From: Gnetum montanum
Taxonomy: Eukaryota > Streptophyta > Gnetopsida > Gnetales > Gnetaceae
Assembly (NCBI GenBank): GCA_015680685.1
Contig: MNCI01016352.1
Span: 37,019-101,018, forward strand
Reading direction: 5' to 3'
Length of the DNA: 64,000 nucleotides
Shown here: one piece after another, positions 1-10,842 of the stretch
Layout: every line of letters starts with the position of its first letter
How positions within the stretch are numbered: position 1 is the first letter of the stretch
Notes under the pieces: model-generated
Databases searched by the model: none
The model's input: the letters and a program-made list of their open reading frames with translations, nothing else
What the model was told of the DNA's origin: nothing
Position numbers and translations under genes: made by a program

Positions 1-872
1 AGGTCCTTAAAACCAAAATCAATTCGACATTGGCCTACAATGGTAGAACTCTTCACTGAAAGATACCAAACCTATGCAAGATTGTCAGCCTTGAGGAAAT
101 AAATCTGAGAGTGGAAAAAAACACAACATGAACCCTTGGACATGGCCTTAGAAAGATATTACTCTTTGTTAAAAAAATTCCCAGGCCATGGTTCTCTGAG
201 GAAAAGATAATGTACCACATCATGGATGGGCTCCATAATGAAATAAGGGAGACCTTAGGGGTGTATGCCCCAAGTCAACTATATGAACTACAAACCCACC
301 AATTACAAGAGCTTATTAAGTGGGTAGCAAAAAAAGAGGGAGAAATAGCTAAATGGGAGAGTGTCGAAAGCTCTCAACATGACCAAGATCTCAAAATAGC
401 AAGGGTCCATGATCATGAAGAGGAGAAATCAACTTACCTCAAAGAGGTGGAATCATCTTTGTCAATACTACAATCACTAGATGAAATTGAGGCAAAGATA
501 AATAATATGATGGAATGGGTACATGAAAGATGTGGAGAATATTCCAACATTATTAGAGGTAGAACCATGACGAACCAAGAAATAGGACAGAACACCACTA
601 GAAAATTGGAAAGAAGGGTTGAAGAGAATAAGGATAAGAACTCAACTACTAATCATACGTATCAATGTAAAATTTTCCTGTATGATCACCCCAAAGGCCA
701 ATGCCCAATCTTGTCACATTTACATGAGTTTTGGGGAGGAATGTTACATCCAGATTTCATACAAAAATATCGTGTTCAATCACAGTGGCAAAAATCCCAA
801 TTGTGGGGGAGGCCACCCTCAAACTGGTCACACCCTTCATACCATTCAAACCCAAGTGCTTATCAGGTTTAG
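1..872 (+). pseudogene. gag: gag remnant of element A
   Basis: The first 200 bases encode a retrotransposon gag core resembling those of B2 near 20046 and D near 52780 (motifs like LEPKSI, MVELFTERYQTY, EPLDMALERYYSLL, PGHG), with stops and frame changes. From 210 an open stretch of 220 codons continues through a charged helical region. It ends in a zinc-knuckle remnant where the second Cys of the CX2CX3HX4C pattern is Phe (CKIF, DHPKGQC), followed by SHLHEF. The intact pattern is seen in element C (CEICQYDHPRGCC). The N-terminus is outside the window. Confidence 0.8.
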
Positions 873-1572
873 CATCCTATTTCCCCAACTATGTCAACAT
901 CCTCTATCTCACCACATCATTATCATTCTCCTAAGTATTATCAACCCATGTCCTCTCCCACAAGATCACCACCTCATGTTCTTGCACTTCTTCTCACCCT
1001 TAATATGCTCACCCTTCACTTCCTTCTACATTGCCACTAGTTGCGCCAAAATTTTTTGCACCATAGTACCATCACATGAACATTACTTGTGTTCCTACTA
1101 TCAACAGTGGTGGAGGTACTCCACAACATTGAAAGCATCCTTTCTTTAGGCATGACTAAAGAAAGAGATAGCACACTTCCAAAACCATTACATCCTCCAA
1201 CCCAATGCAAGTTTAACGCTATGATGCATCTACCTCCTTGAACACAATGCCTCTTGTTACATTATTAAGGCCACCAATCAATACTCCAACTACCATGCGG
1301 CCCAATAAATATAACCACATAGGGAGACATATTAATTCTTGCATACAATCTTACGATCATGGGTGCCATAGTGGGTCAACTCCTTATCAATTAATCACCT
1401 CTTATAATTCATCCCACTATGGCTACTTTAATTAAGTGTGTGGACCCCAATTTGGGTACATTCCAACCACCACATCAAAGGACACCAAGTGGTTTGGATA
1501 TGACTAGACTCCAATGTTCCCAAAATGCTTGGATCCAAACCTTCCATTTATTAATTCTCACCATGATCAAAA
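873..1572 (+). pseudogene. degenerate gag C-terminal linker of element A
   Basis: This stretch is rich in His, Pro, Ser and Tyr codons in shifting frames. It corresponds to the Pro/Tyr-rich linker that follows the gag zinc knuckle in B1 (12690-13080) and B2 (20870-21230). No protease motif can be found, so the join to the downstream non-coding part is a deletion that removed protease and the rest of pol. Short open frames here are chance. Confidence 0.5.
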
Positions 1573-1575
1573 GTT

Positions 1576-1595
1576 TAGTTATGGGGGATATCCTC
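1576..1595 (+). promoter_or_regulatory. internal polypurine-tract-like site
   Basis: TTAGTTATGGGGGATATCC lies at the end of the coding part. The same purine run occurs at the same place in C (minus strand, 32451-32465) and D (54449-54464), and it resembles the true polypurine tract before the 3' LTRs. A role as a second plus-strand priming site is inference. Confidence 0.4.
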
Positions 1596-1599
1596 CATT

Positions 1600-2990
1600 T
1601 TAACAAGCATAATTAATAAATGTTTTTCTTTTTCTTTAATTTTACAATTTTTTTGTTTTCCAGTTTTTTATCTTTCAATTTTTTATTTTATCTTTTCATT
1701 TACTGGTTTATCTTTTTATTTTATCTATGAATAAAACACTCATGTGACTTGTTGGTTGAGGTGTTGTTCTATGCTATCAAGTTTCAAGTGACTAATTATT
1801 TACATAGCGAGCCCACCACATCCATCCAACCATTCTATTAATAAGAGGTTTTACTCTGGGTACGATGCTATTCTTGTTATCATGAAAACTTAAAAATAAT
1901 TTTGTGCTCATTATGTCTAGAGCAAAAAATGATGGACTAAGAGGGAATGGCCATGGTGTGACATTAAGGGGACTTGTGGATTCTCTTTAGTGACATCTTT
2001 AGGTGCTATCATATAGCTTGGTTGTACTAAGATCCTTGTAGATCTAACGAAAAATGGAAGTAAGAGTAATAAAGATACTCAATAAAGAAACTCAATGCTA
2101 TTCTAGGGGTCCCACTGGAAAGACATGCACCCATGCTTGAAGGTTGGTGGCTTCTTCGGTTCACTATTGAAAAAGACAAAGTGCCAAAGTAGCTAGAAAA
2201 AGAAAAAAAAAGAGAGGAAAGAAAAGATTAAGAAAAAAAATGTACTGCAAGGAAATTCCAAATCACTCCTTCCTTGGACAAAACACCAAGTGATCATATG
2301 CCTTGCTATCATGGTGCTCTTATGGGTGCCCATCATTGAATGAAATAATGCGATGTCACTGACTGGAGGAATGGACTTGATCTTGATTTTGAAGAGATAG
2401 GCTAATGACACATTAATCATGCCCTACACTTAGGATTCATTATGCCTTGGGTCAGTTACCTCATATCTCGATCTTTGCAATCCTTTCTACAATTTGCCCC
2501 ATCTTGCTATTCATGTATTTTTGACTCACATCTTATGTAGCATCAAACTCATACCTCATCATAGGGTATTTACATGTGTATGTTTTGTTGCACTAGTGTG
2601 AATTACATTTAACCCTTTTAGTGCCTACGGACATTTTTAGGTGTGGTTACGTAAGGGCATAATAGGTAGAAACTTGCTTTGGGAAGGACCCACTTGTGTA
2701 ACTTTTGTAATTTGCACTCTTTGCACATCATTTTATACCCTCCAAGTATTGCATTACTACAATAATCTTTTCCTTTATCATCATTTTAAATTCCAATATT
2801 CCTATGCACCACAACATGTCCTTTTTTCTCATCCTATTCATGAATTTCATTGATAGAATCCACTTCATTACACTTTTGGTGCATTTAGGTCTCTTCGACA
2901 TTACCCTAGATCTTTTAAATTAACCTTAAATCCTTCATTATTGACCTTGGAAATTTGAAAATTCATCAAATTTGCCGAACACCCTATTTT
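1600..2990 (+). other. non-coding region between pol and third ORF of element A
   Basis: AT-rich DNA starting with T-rich tracts. Landmarks shared with other copies are the block around 2105 (GGTCCCACTGGAAAGACATG), also in E on the minus strand near 63935 and in B2 near 25872, and the block around 2680 (GGAAGGACCCACTTGTGTAA), matched in E near 63450 and C near 31280. No open frame is conserved between copies. I see no gene. Confidence 0.6.
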
Positions 2991-2997
2991 CAAAAAG

Positions 2998-3075
2998 ACA
3001 CAATATCGGGTACCTGATATCGAGTCCGTGCTATCGAGTACGCAATATCGTGTTTATAAAAACTATATATAGGGA
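2998..3075 (+). promoter_or_regulatory. internal promoter-like block upstream of third ORF, element A
   Basis: Four GATATCG-like motifs lie between 3001 and 3050, followed by TTTATAAAAA and TATATATA (3064-3071). The 3' LTR of the same element has GATATC-like motifs just upstream of its own TATAAATA (6598-6605). The equivalent block in B2 carries the motif of the B2 LTR instead. Promoter activity is inferred from the TATA boxes and their placement ahead of a spliced leader. Confidence 0.5.
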
Positions 3076-3227
3076 CCTCACCATGCAAGTCAACATCATT
3101 TTTCACTGTTCATGCAAGGGAAGTTGTTGAAATTTTATTCAGCAAATTTTGACGCTCTGAGCACCTACCATTTCAACTTCCATATCTTGCTCATTAATGC
3201 TTTGATTCTCGTTCTAATCGAACCTGT

Positions 3228-3579
3228 GTAAATCCAGAGTGTTTGACTTAGTCATGGGGGAAGGGTACACTCCAAGTTGCGCATAGTTTTTTTCGAATTC
3301 ATCATTGCCCAAAGGATATCATAAAGTGTAAATGACCTTAAAAATGTTAGAAATTTTTGCCAAATTAATTTTATCTCTTCACCTAGACCATGAAAATTAT
3401 TTTTTTGGAGTTACCTAATCAAAATTAGGCCTAATATCAAAAATTTTAGGGGAAACTTTCATAAAATTTTCTAAATCTGAATCACACTAGACAAGAAATG
3501 AATTTATTAAGCTAAGAAGTAAGGTATAAATCAAATTTTGTAAATAGCCTTACTAATAGACGGTTCCGTGTGATTGCAG
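3228..3579 (+). other. putative leader intron ahead of third ORF, element A
   Basis: A candidate donor GTAAAT at 3228 and an acceptor TGATTGCAG ending at 3579 bound 352 bases of AT-rich DNA. TACTAAT at 3551-3557, about 22 bases before the acceptor, fits a branch site. The ATG of the third ORF follows the AG directly. B2 and D have the same arrangement with different intervening sequence, so the signals are better conserved than their surroundings. Splicing itself is not shown. Confidence 0.55.
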
Positions 3580-6298
3580 ATGGCTCCTAAAAGAGAACAA
3601 TAAAGAGGACCCTCTCAAAGTGTATCCAAATGGCTAAGAAGAGGTAGAGGCCAGGCATCTCTCCAGGAATGTATAGGAGGCATAATCCTTCAACATCCAT
3701 CAGGAACCTCCTATTACTGTGCAATTGAGTCATCTAAAGGTGGAGATGGTGGAGCACCTGAACAAGGACAACATCTCATGTTGTCTCTGGAACGTGTTCA
3801 GGTGATTTGTGAAAGGTCCATGTTAGCAGTTGTGATTATGGAACTTAACTTTGGACCTTTCACTGAGTTTGCTCCTGAAGCAGTTAAGGACCAACTTAAG
3901 GGGTCCCCACTATGGCCTATTCTCTCTGAAAGTGGTGATTGGTACCTGGGAGAGATGTACCAATTCTAGCACAACAAAGAAGAGGGCACCACCATTGATA
4001 TTGGTGGTATTTTTGTAGATTTCTCTACCAAAGCCATTTTAGAAGTCCTAAATATTTCAAATATAGGGCCAAAATTTGCTCACTTGTCCACTTGTTTTGA
4101 TGCTGATGGGCAAAAGATTTGGTTGAAAAGGGTGGACAGTAAGGAAGATAAAGCATATGGAGAGCTTACACTTGAAGAGAGAATCTACTTCAAAATCAGA
4201 ACATATCACATTTTCCCAACAAAATGTTTAAAGAGAATTTCCACATATGTGGCTAGAGGAAGTGCAATCTTGATGGGAAAGGTTAGTGCCAACCTACCCC
4301 ATCTATATTTTACAAAAATTTTGAGGCGGTTTGAAGAATGTAAGATGAGAAAGTTTGCATTGCCCTTCCCTTGTCTCATCAAGAAGCTATGCCGACATGC
4401 TGGAATTCTGGGGATACACCAATGATGTTCCTAGAAAGGCCCAAAATGCTTCATTTGCTAAATTACTAAAGCCACCAGCATGAAGGAAAAGTGCTAGTGA
4501 AACACTAGAGCTTGAGCAGGAATAAGAAGTGGGGCCTAGCACACAACTTACAAGCCAATAGGACCAACCATGATCTTTGCCGTAGGATTATTGACCATCA
4601 ATCTTAGGGTCATCGCTGAAATGGTTAGTTGGAAAAGCCATGATGAGGCCAATCTCTTTAGGGTCATTGATGATGTTGTATGACCCACGGTCTCAATTGA
4701 TCATGCACAGGGCAAGGTATCTATCCAAATAAGAGGAGGGAAATCACACTGGTCACAACAAATCTTTGAAAATGTTGCATCCTTTCAAGTGCAATTAGAA
4801 ACTGGTGAAGGTGCCACAGTAGTGGTCATGTAGCACCAAGATGTAGCGGGAGTAGCAGAAGTGGACACAAACCACATAAAAGAATCATTTAATCTCCTTA
4901 TTGTGCCACCAGTAGATTTTATAGGAGCACACAATGCTCAAACATTGGCTGATCCCTCGATGACTCTTGCAGAGCATGAGGATGTTCTAGATCGGTTGTT
5001 GTAGACAGGACAAGTGATGACGTCCTTGTTTGACATTCCTCAAGATGTCACAACAACTTAGTCAAACCTCATTTCCACAAAAGGAAAGTTGGTGATGGCA
5101 GAGGTTAGGGTTGAGCATGCAGAGGAGGAGTTAGAAAGACTCCAAGAAAAGCTCGTCACCCTACAAGCTACACAACGAGATCCATCCTAATTCATCCCTG
5201 CATATCAGCTAGAATCCTTTCGAACAGAGTAGCTGAATAAATTGCTAGAGGAGAATAAAAAAGTGGTTGAGGAAAAATAGAAGGCTGATTGGGATGCTTC
5301 TAAGGCACAAGCTCAAATGTATGCACATGCTAAAGCACTCAAGGCCTCATAAGAAGAAAACAAACGCCTCACCACTAAAAATCTCTAGTTCACCATAGTA
5401 GAAAAATAAAAGAATGTTATTGAAGAAAATTTTCAGCAATTACAAGAATAATTAATAAGGGTCAACCAAGATATGAATTGCTTGGCTAGAGAAAATAGAA
5501 TCCTCTCAATGGAGAAGGTACACACAATTCATCAGAAGATGACAATTGAAATAAGCATGTGGTAGAATGAGGCCAAGTGACATGAAAAGCTCAAGGAGCA
5601 TTTCAGAGATTAGGTGCGGATGTACAAGTAGGTGATTGAGAAACAAAATCCATATGGCCAAAACCTATATTAACACACTTAGTTCTTAGAACACTAATTG
5701 GTGGGCCATATTGGATACTTATGCCTTCGTCCACCAAGTTGAACTGAAAAGCTGGGACCCACAGATACAAGATCTCACAAAGTACATGGAGTTGGCAAAC
5801 CTGCGGTATGCCAACTTGGCCCTGTTGACAATAGGATGCTTGAGAACAAAATTGGAAAAGCAAGTAGCAATCACCTACGCAAAGTATGAAACATAATTTG
5901 TTGAACATAAGAAGATGCTGCAAAAATTAGAAGTCATAAATTTTAAATTAGTGGTGGTCAAAACTAGCTAGCAAGGATAGAAGGATATCACAGTAGATTT
6001 GGCTCGATGGCTCATAGACTATCAAGAATACAAAGACAAAGCTAGAGCCTATGAAGAGGAATGATAGCTGTTTGCAGCTTGGTATGTCAAGGCCAATCAG
6101 ATGTTTTCACAATTGCCATGCCCATGGGAGGTGCTGACTCCATCAAACATTGGAGCATCAGCATGGATGGCACAGGATCCTTGAATCAAAGAAGAAAAGC
6201 TCTAGGCACTCCTTCAGAGACATCCATTCCCAAAACCTAAAGCATAAGATAAGGGGAAGAGACCCATGGAGGAGCCACCACCGCCAAGAACCACATGA
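3580..6298 (+). pseudogene. third ORF of Athila-like element A, coiled-coil protein
   Basis: About 900 codons, broken by many stops and at least one frame change near 5690. The start is ATGGCTCC directly after the acceptor; the end is a conserved PPPRTT then stop (E ends PLPPRTT). Roughly codons 80-270 form a globular part with motifs such as WYLGEMYQF and EERIYFKIRTYHIF and a STYVARGS block. From memory this resembles the plant transposon protein domain often listed as PF20167, but I cannot confirm it. The following 500 codons are Glu/Lys/Gln-rich with heptad character and predict coiled coil. A conserved block near 5780-5860 reads like NLRYANLALLT. I see no signal peptide or membrane segment, unlike a classical env. 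Function unknown. Confidence 0.7.
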
Positions 6299-6470
6299 GT
6301 TCCAACAAATTTTGTTTTTTGTAAATTCTGTGTCTATGTCCCAATTGTTTTTTGTTCAATTCCACACTATGTCATGAGTCATTCCTAGCTAGTCAATAAT
6401 CCCATACCTATCCACTATGTAATCAATCAAACTCATTTTCATTTTTTCTGACTCAAGGACAAGTTGTTAT

Positions 6471-6485
6471 TCAGTCATGAGGGTA
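6471..6485 (+). promoter_or_regulatory. polypurine tract of element A
   Basis: CAGTCATGAGGGTA sits directly before the TGATGA of the 3' LTR. B2 has CATGGGGGTA and D has TCATAGGGGGTA at the same place. This is the expected plus-strand priming site; one G of the run has become A here. Confidence 0.7.
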
Positions 6486-7346
6486 TGATGAATCGTGTTT
6501 TTCTAGGCCTCGATATCAAATCCTCAATATCAGGTACATGATATCATAGCCTCGATAATGATATCGAATACATGATATCATGATTCCTATGTAGACCTAT
6601 AAATACCATGTTTAGGTGCATAGGAAAGGGGAAGTAAGTAAGTGTAAGTGTAGAGTCCTTTTGTCAGTTTCAATTCATTTCAGTTCTTTCCGCAGTGCAT
6701 GCCCATAGTGTGATGATTGTAATTGTACAGAACCTTTATTTGAGTGGGACGTACTTGGACATGCACATGATCAGCAATAAAGATCGAGATTACTCCATCA
6801 TTGTAGAATTCACTTAGTTTTTAATTGTTTAATTGTCATTGTTATTTATTATTTTCTTAGTTCATATTTCTTTACCATCATTTACTATTCCTATTGTTAA
6901 ATGCGAAATGAGTATGACTTAACCACGAACATTGAAGTGTAACTACTTGGTAGCCTAGTAGCGTATTTAGGAGTGCTCAAGTAATGTGCGCTTGGTAACC
7001 CCAGAAGTAGTACATGAGGTCCAAGATGCGTATGGATGATTAAGGATGGATGCTCATCGCACTTAGGCTAGCTTAGACTTCATTTCCTATTGCTTATTAG
7101 TTTAATCAAGATTATTTTCCATTGTCTCTAGGAGTAGCCTAGTGTTAGAAATCATATCATACACCTCACTCTGAACTAAACCATATGTAGCCAAATAAAT
7201 ACTAGTCTAGGTGGGAAGACACTAAATTGTGATCAACATGTAACTATCTAGATACCACAACTAGTTCGTTTGTGGAGTTCGACTAGATTGTGCATGAACG
7301 CTCGTATTCATATGGGTGGAGTGTAGGGGTACCTCGCCACTCATTA
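6486..7346 (+). repeat. 3' LTR of element A (861 bp)
   Basis: It starts TGATGAATCG and ends CACTCATTA, an eroded CATCA end. U3 contains GATATC/GATATCG motifs between 6510 and 6582, then TATAAATA at 6598-6605. AATAAA lies at 6776 inside AATAAAG, which pairs with CTTTATT at 6734. The region 6940-7000 has repeats of a CTTGGTA...CCTAGTAG type motif, also found in the other LTRs of the family. No 5' LTR is in the window for dating. Confidence 0.85.
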
Positions 7347-9827
7347 GTGATCTTCATATTTGTTTTTTAAACCATACCATATTTCATATTTAAAAATATC
7401 AATCATCAAATTACAAATCTAATACATTTTGAAGGCTAAATGATGTCATTGCTCTTTGTTGATAACCTTGAACAAAAAGCAAGAATTCAATATGATCATC
7501 AAAGATCTCAAACAAAGTGCTTTGATGTGACATCTTTTCTATCATGAGAGCACCCATTTGTGGCTTTTTCAATAAGGTTCCATCCTTGTGCATGAGTATC
7601 CTTCATGAACAATTAGAAAACTACTGTGAATTCTTGACCAATATCAATAGTTGCAACAATTCCATTGATGTTGATTCAATGAGATGTTGTAACTCAACGA
7701 CCTTAAATTTCTTTTTTTGATCACCTTCATTACCTTGTTGAGCTTTTTCTTTAAATTTCTATTTTTCTTTTGACTCAAAAGCCTTCCTTTTTGTGGTGGG
7801 GTCAAATATTGAATTTAGAGGCCTATATGTGATCATTTTTTCCTTAGAACTTTGTAGCTCTCATATTGACTCTTCATTATTATTCATATCATTGCTTGAT
7901 GTATTTCCTAACTCTAAACCATCAATTAATTCTTCCTTTGATGATTTTCCTATATAATAAATTTCAAAATGAAACCTATCATTAGATTCAAGTTCTAATA
8001 GATTTGAATATGCTAAGTTCTTTTTATCTTTAGTTTCATCTAATTTAGTTTAAACATCAGTATTCCTAAACTTCATACATCTTTTTTCTTCCTTGATTTT
8101 GATCCCAGACATTGCTTTTTCTAATTTAATAATTTTTGAAAAATATTTTATAATCTTATCTTTGTTATTTTCTTTTTGTTATTTTTCATTCAACCCACTA
8201 GAGGATGGCAAAGTTCTAAGCTAGGTAAAATTTTGTACATAAATCAAACCTTTTTATGACTCTTTAGAGATTTGATGTGCATTATAAGGAACTAGACTAA
8301 ATTTTCTTTCTAGCTTAATGGCCTAATAATATAAATTAACTAAAGTATTTATATTTGATGTTTTTCTTAGCCAAATTGAAAATTGAGAGTCAAGAGCATT
8401 TAGCCAACATTGATTTTGAAACAAGTTGCACATCCTCTAAAACTTAATATTAAACTCTCTAATCAACTCTTTTGAACTTTGTTTCATTTGAGCTATATCA
8501 AAGTAAAGCTAATGCTATTGAATTTAATTTCTAAACTAAGCTATAAATAAAACCTTCATGTTATTCTAGCTTGTGATACTATTATTTTGTAATTTTGGAT
8601 ACTAGATCTTAGCCATATCTCTAAGATTACCTACAAAAATCTATAGATTTAATCTTCTTATTTGATATTTGCATGAACCAAAGCCAATTCAAAAAGATAT
8701 AGATATTTCTTAGCTAAATAAGCCTTTATAGGTATATATGGCTTAGGTGAATTTTTATAGATAGCTATTGGAATGCTAGGATAGACATTAAATTATACTA
8801 GTATTAAGAGATAAAATGGATTGACAGAAGGGGGAATAGTCATTATAGGAAAGTTTTGGATCCTTCTAGGTGATCTTATTTTTGACTTAGTTTTTCTTTT
8901 AAAAGATAAACCACTTAATATCAGTGAAGTTATTATTTTTCTAATCTTTACTGCACTAGTTAATCTTCTAGTAATTTGCTCAAGTCCTTCCTCCTCTAAT
9001 GAAGTTTCAATTTTTAGTCTTAATAAATTATTAGGATTTTAAAAATATTCTTTCCTGTTTGATGATCTACTCATGCACTAAAAAATTAAGCCTAAAAAGC
9101 CATTCTTCTAGTACTAGATTATTGGTGCAAGAAAATGATTTTAACCAACTCAGGATTTACTTGTTTTTGGTGGCTATTGGTTCTTAAGCCCATTAAGGTA
9201 TGGATACCTCCAAAAAGCTTTAGTTGGAATGACAAGCTAATGGTTAAGTTTGTTTATTAGTCTAATAAAGATAATTTTAAAGAAAATAATGAGTTGTTTC
9301 ACTTATACCAATAAATGTTTACCTTCTCCTTTTAGCTATCTAATAATGAGGTTTAAGCCTAGTAGTAAGACTCTTAATTTGAAATCTCTAAATCATGGGG
9401 TTTGATTTTGGTGGGCAATGCTAAGTTATATATCTTAGGGTATACTTATATAAAACTTATTTCTAGATTCTGATACTTGCCCCTTTTTAGCTATCTTTTA
9501 TAAATTAGTTTCCAACCTTTTGTAGCTCTCTTAATTATTAAGTTCTAAATCTTATAATAATTTTAATAGTGAATAAAACAACTTTATCAAAATGTTATTC
9601 AATAAATTTGAGCTATCTATAAACTTCCATCCCCAATTGATAAATTACAAGAAAAATCTTAGAAAGAGTAGGCACTTCAAAGAAACAGTTTGTTATTCTC
9701 AACTTAAATTTATAGGAGTATGAAAATTTGAAATAGTTGAAACATGGGTACATCCCAAGATTTTTAAAAGTTTATAACTCAACTCAAATTTATAACTCAA
9801 AAAAATGATTTTTCATACTATACCTAT
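7347..9827 (-). pseudogene. old retroelement relic, possibly gag-like
   Basis: From about 9060 down to 7400 the minus strand keeps a degraded coding signal over several frames. There is a basic stretch, a helix-rich middle (about 8650-8250) with the spacing of a retrotransposon gag core, and an acidic then Lys-rich tail. A 60-codon frame at 7411-7593 is the cleanest piece. I do not recognise the family; a Ty3/gypsy-type gag fits the middle part only loosely, and an endogenous pararetrovirus cannot be excluded. 9061-9827 shows no coding signal. Elements A and B1 abut the two ends. Confidence 0.35.
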
Positions 9828-10692
9828 TGATGACTCGTTTTTGGTTGGCATCGATGAGGCCCCATCAACGTAGTGTCTGTCTGTCATCTATAAATACGTG
9901 CCTACCAGCTACATTTATGGTAATCTAGATTTTAGTAGCAGTGAAGCTCTTGCAATTTTTCGATTTGAAAGTTAGAATTTTTTCCCTCAAGTGCCTGTAG
10001 TAGGAGTCATTGAGTGTACGAATCTTTATTCGAGCATTGTTGTACTTGAGCACGATAGTGTGTGTGGCAATAAAGACAAGCTTTTTGATAAACCTTATAG
10101 CACTTTCGATAGATTAGCTATTTTATTTATGCATTTACTGTTTCTAATTATTTATTAAATGTTTTTAATTAATTATCAATTATTATCTAGTTACTATGTT
10201 AGATAAGCAATTAAGCTAGATAGATTACACACAAAAGTATGACCACTTCGAGTGTAACACATATTCGCTTGGTAATTCCAGCAGCGTTATTGCTTGGTAC
10301 GTTGAGTAGCGTAGCACTTGGTCACCCAACAATGGATACATGGGTTTAGGATGTGTATAGAAAGTGGAAACGAATACTTATCTTAGGATTAGTTAAATGA
10401 TTAGTTAATTAATTAATTAAAATTAGTTAATAAAATTCCTTTTTATGTACATTTTAAGCACCTGACTATAAAACATAAACAATGATAAAAATCAAATGCC
10501 TTAGTTACACTTAACCATACCAACAAACATCACAAGTGTAATTGAGAAGACAATGATTGACCTTAAGGCTAGATTCACCTTTTAAAGGGCTAGTGCGTTG
10601 GAAATGATGAACTCCATGGAATTTGACCAAATTGCACATGAACACTTTTTGATTCATATGGTTGGGGCATAGGGGTACCTTGTTGCTCATCA
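9828..10692 (+). repeat. 5' LTR of element B1 (865 bp)
   Basis: TGATGACTCG to GCTCATCA. U3 is short and carries ATCGATGAGGCCCCATCAAC (9849-9870), the motif that is expanded in the B2 LTR. TATAAATA is at 9889-9896. TCTTTATT (10023-10030) and AATAAAGA (10069-10076) form an 8-bp perfect inverted repeat around the poly(A) signal. The boundaries are set by the TG/CA ends and by the primer site two bases further. Confidence 0.85.
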
Positions 10693-10693
10693 T

Positions 10694-10711
10694 TGGTGTT
10701 GTTGCCAAGGA
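10694..10711 (+). promoter_or_regulatory. primer-binding site of B1, tRNA-Asp type, eroded
   Basis: TGGTGTTGTTGCCAAGGA is a decayed version of TGGCACCGTTGTCGGGGA in C and TGGCACCGTTGCTGGGGG in B2. These complement the 3' end of plant tRNA-Asp (ending CGGCGCCA). Differences are mostly C-to-T or G-to-A. Confidence 0.7.
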
Positions 10712-10842
10712 CTTTTGTTTATGGAACTTGTGCTATTTAGGTCTAAGTGAATATCATTGTACCAACCTAAAGGTTCATATCATTCCCAATATACATAAAA
10801 TTATAAAAACACACCGACAATTTCACTTTTTTTTTTTACAAA

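Larger units (their letters stand above)
1..7346 (+). mobile_element. Athila-like Ty3/gypsy element A, 5' part outside window
   Basis: The segment holds, in order, a gag remnant, a non-coding stretch, a promoter-like block, an intron, a broken third ORF, a polypurine tract and one LTR. The LTR begins TGATGA and ends near a CTCATTA that corresponds to CTCATCA in related copies. The layout matches B2 (17963-38205), which has both LTRs, so I read this as the right part of one element whose 5' LTR lies left of the window. No protease, RT or integrase remains here, so pol is deleted. The five bases after the LTR are GTGAT; the matching left duplication cannot be seen. Confidence 0.8.
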
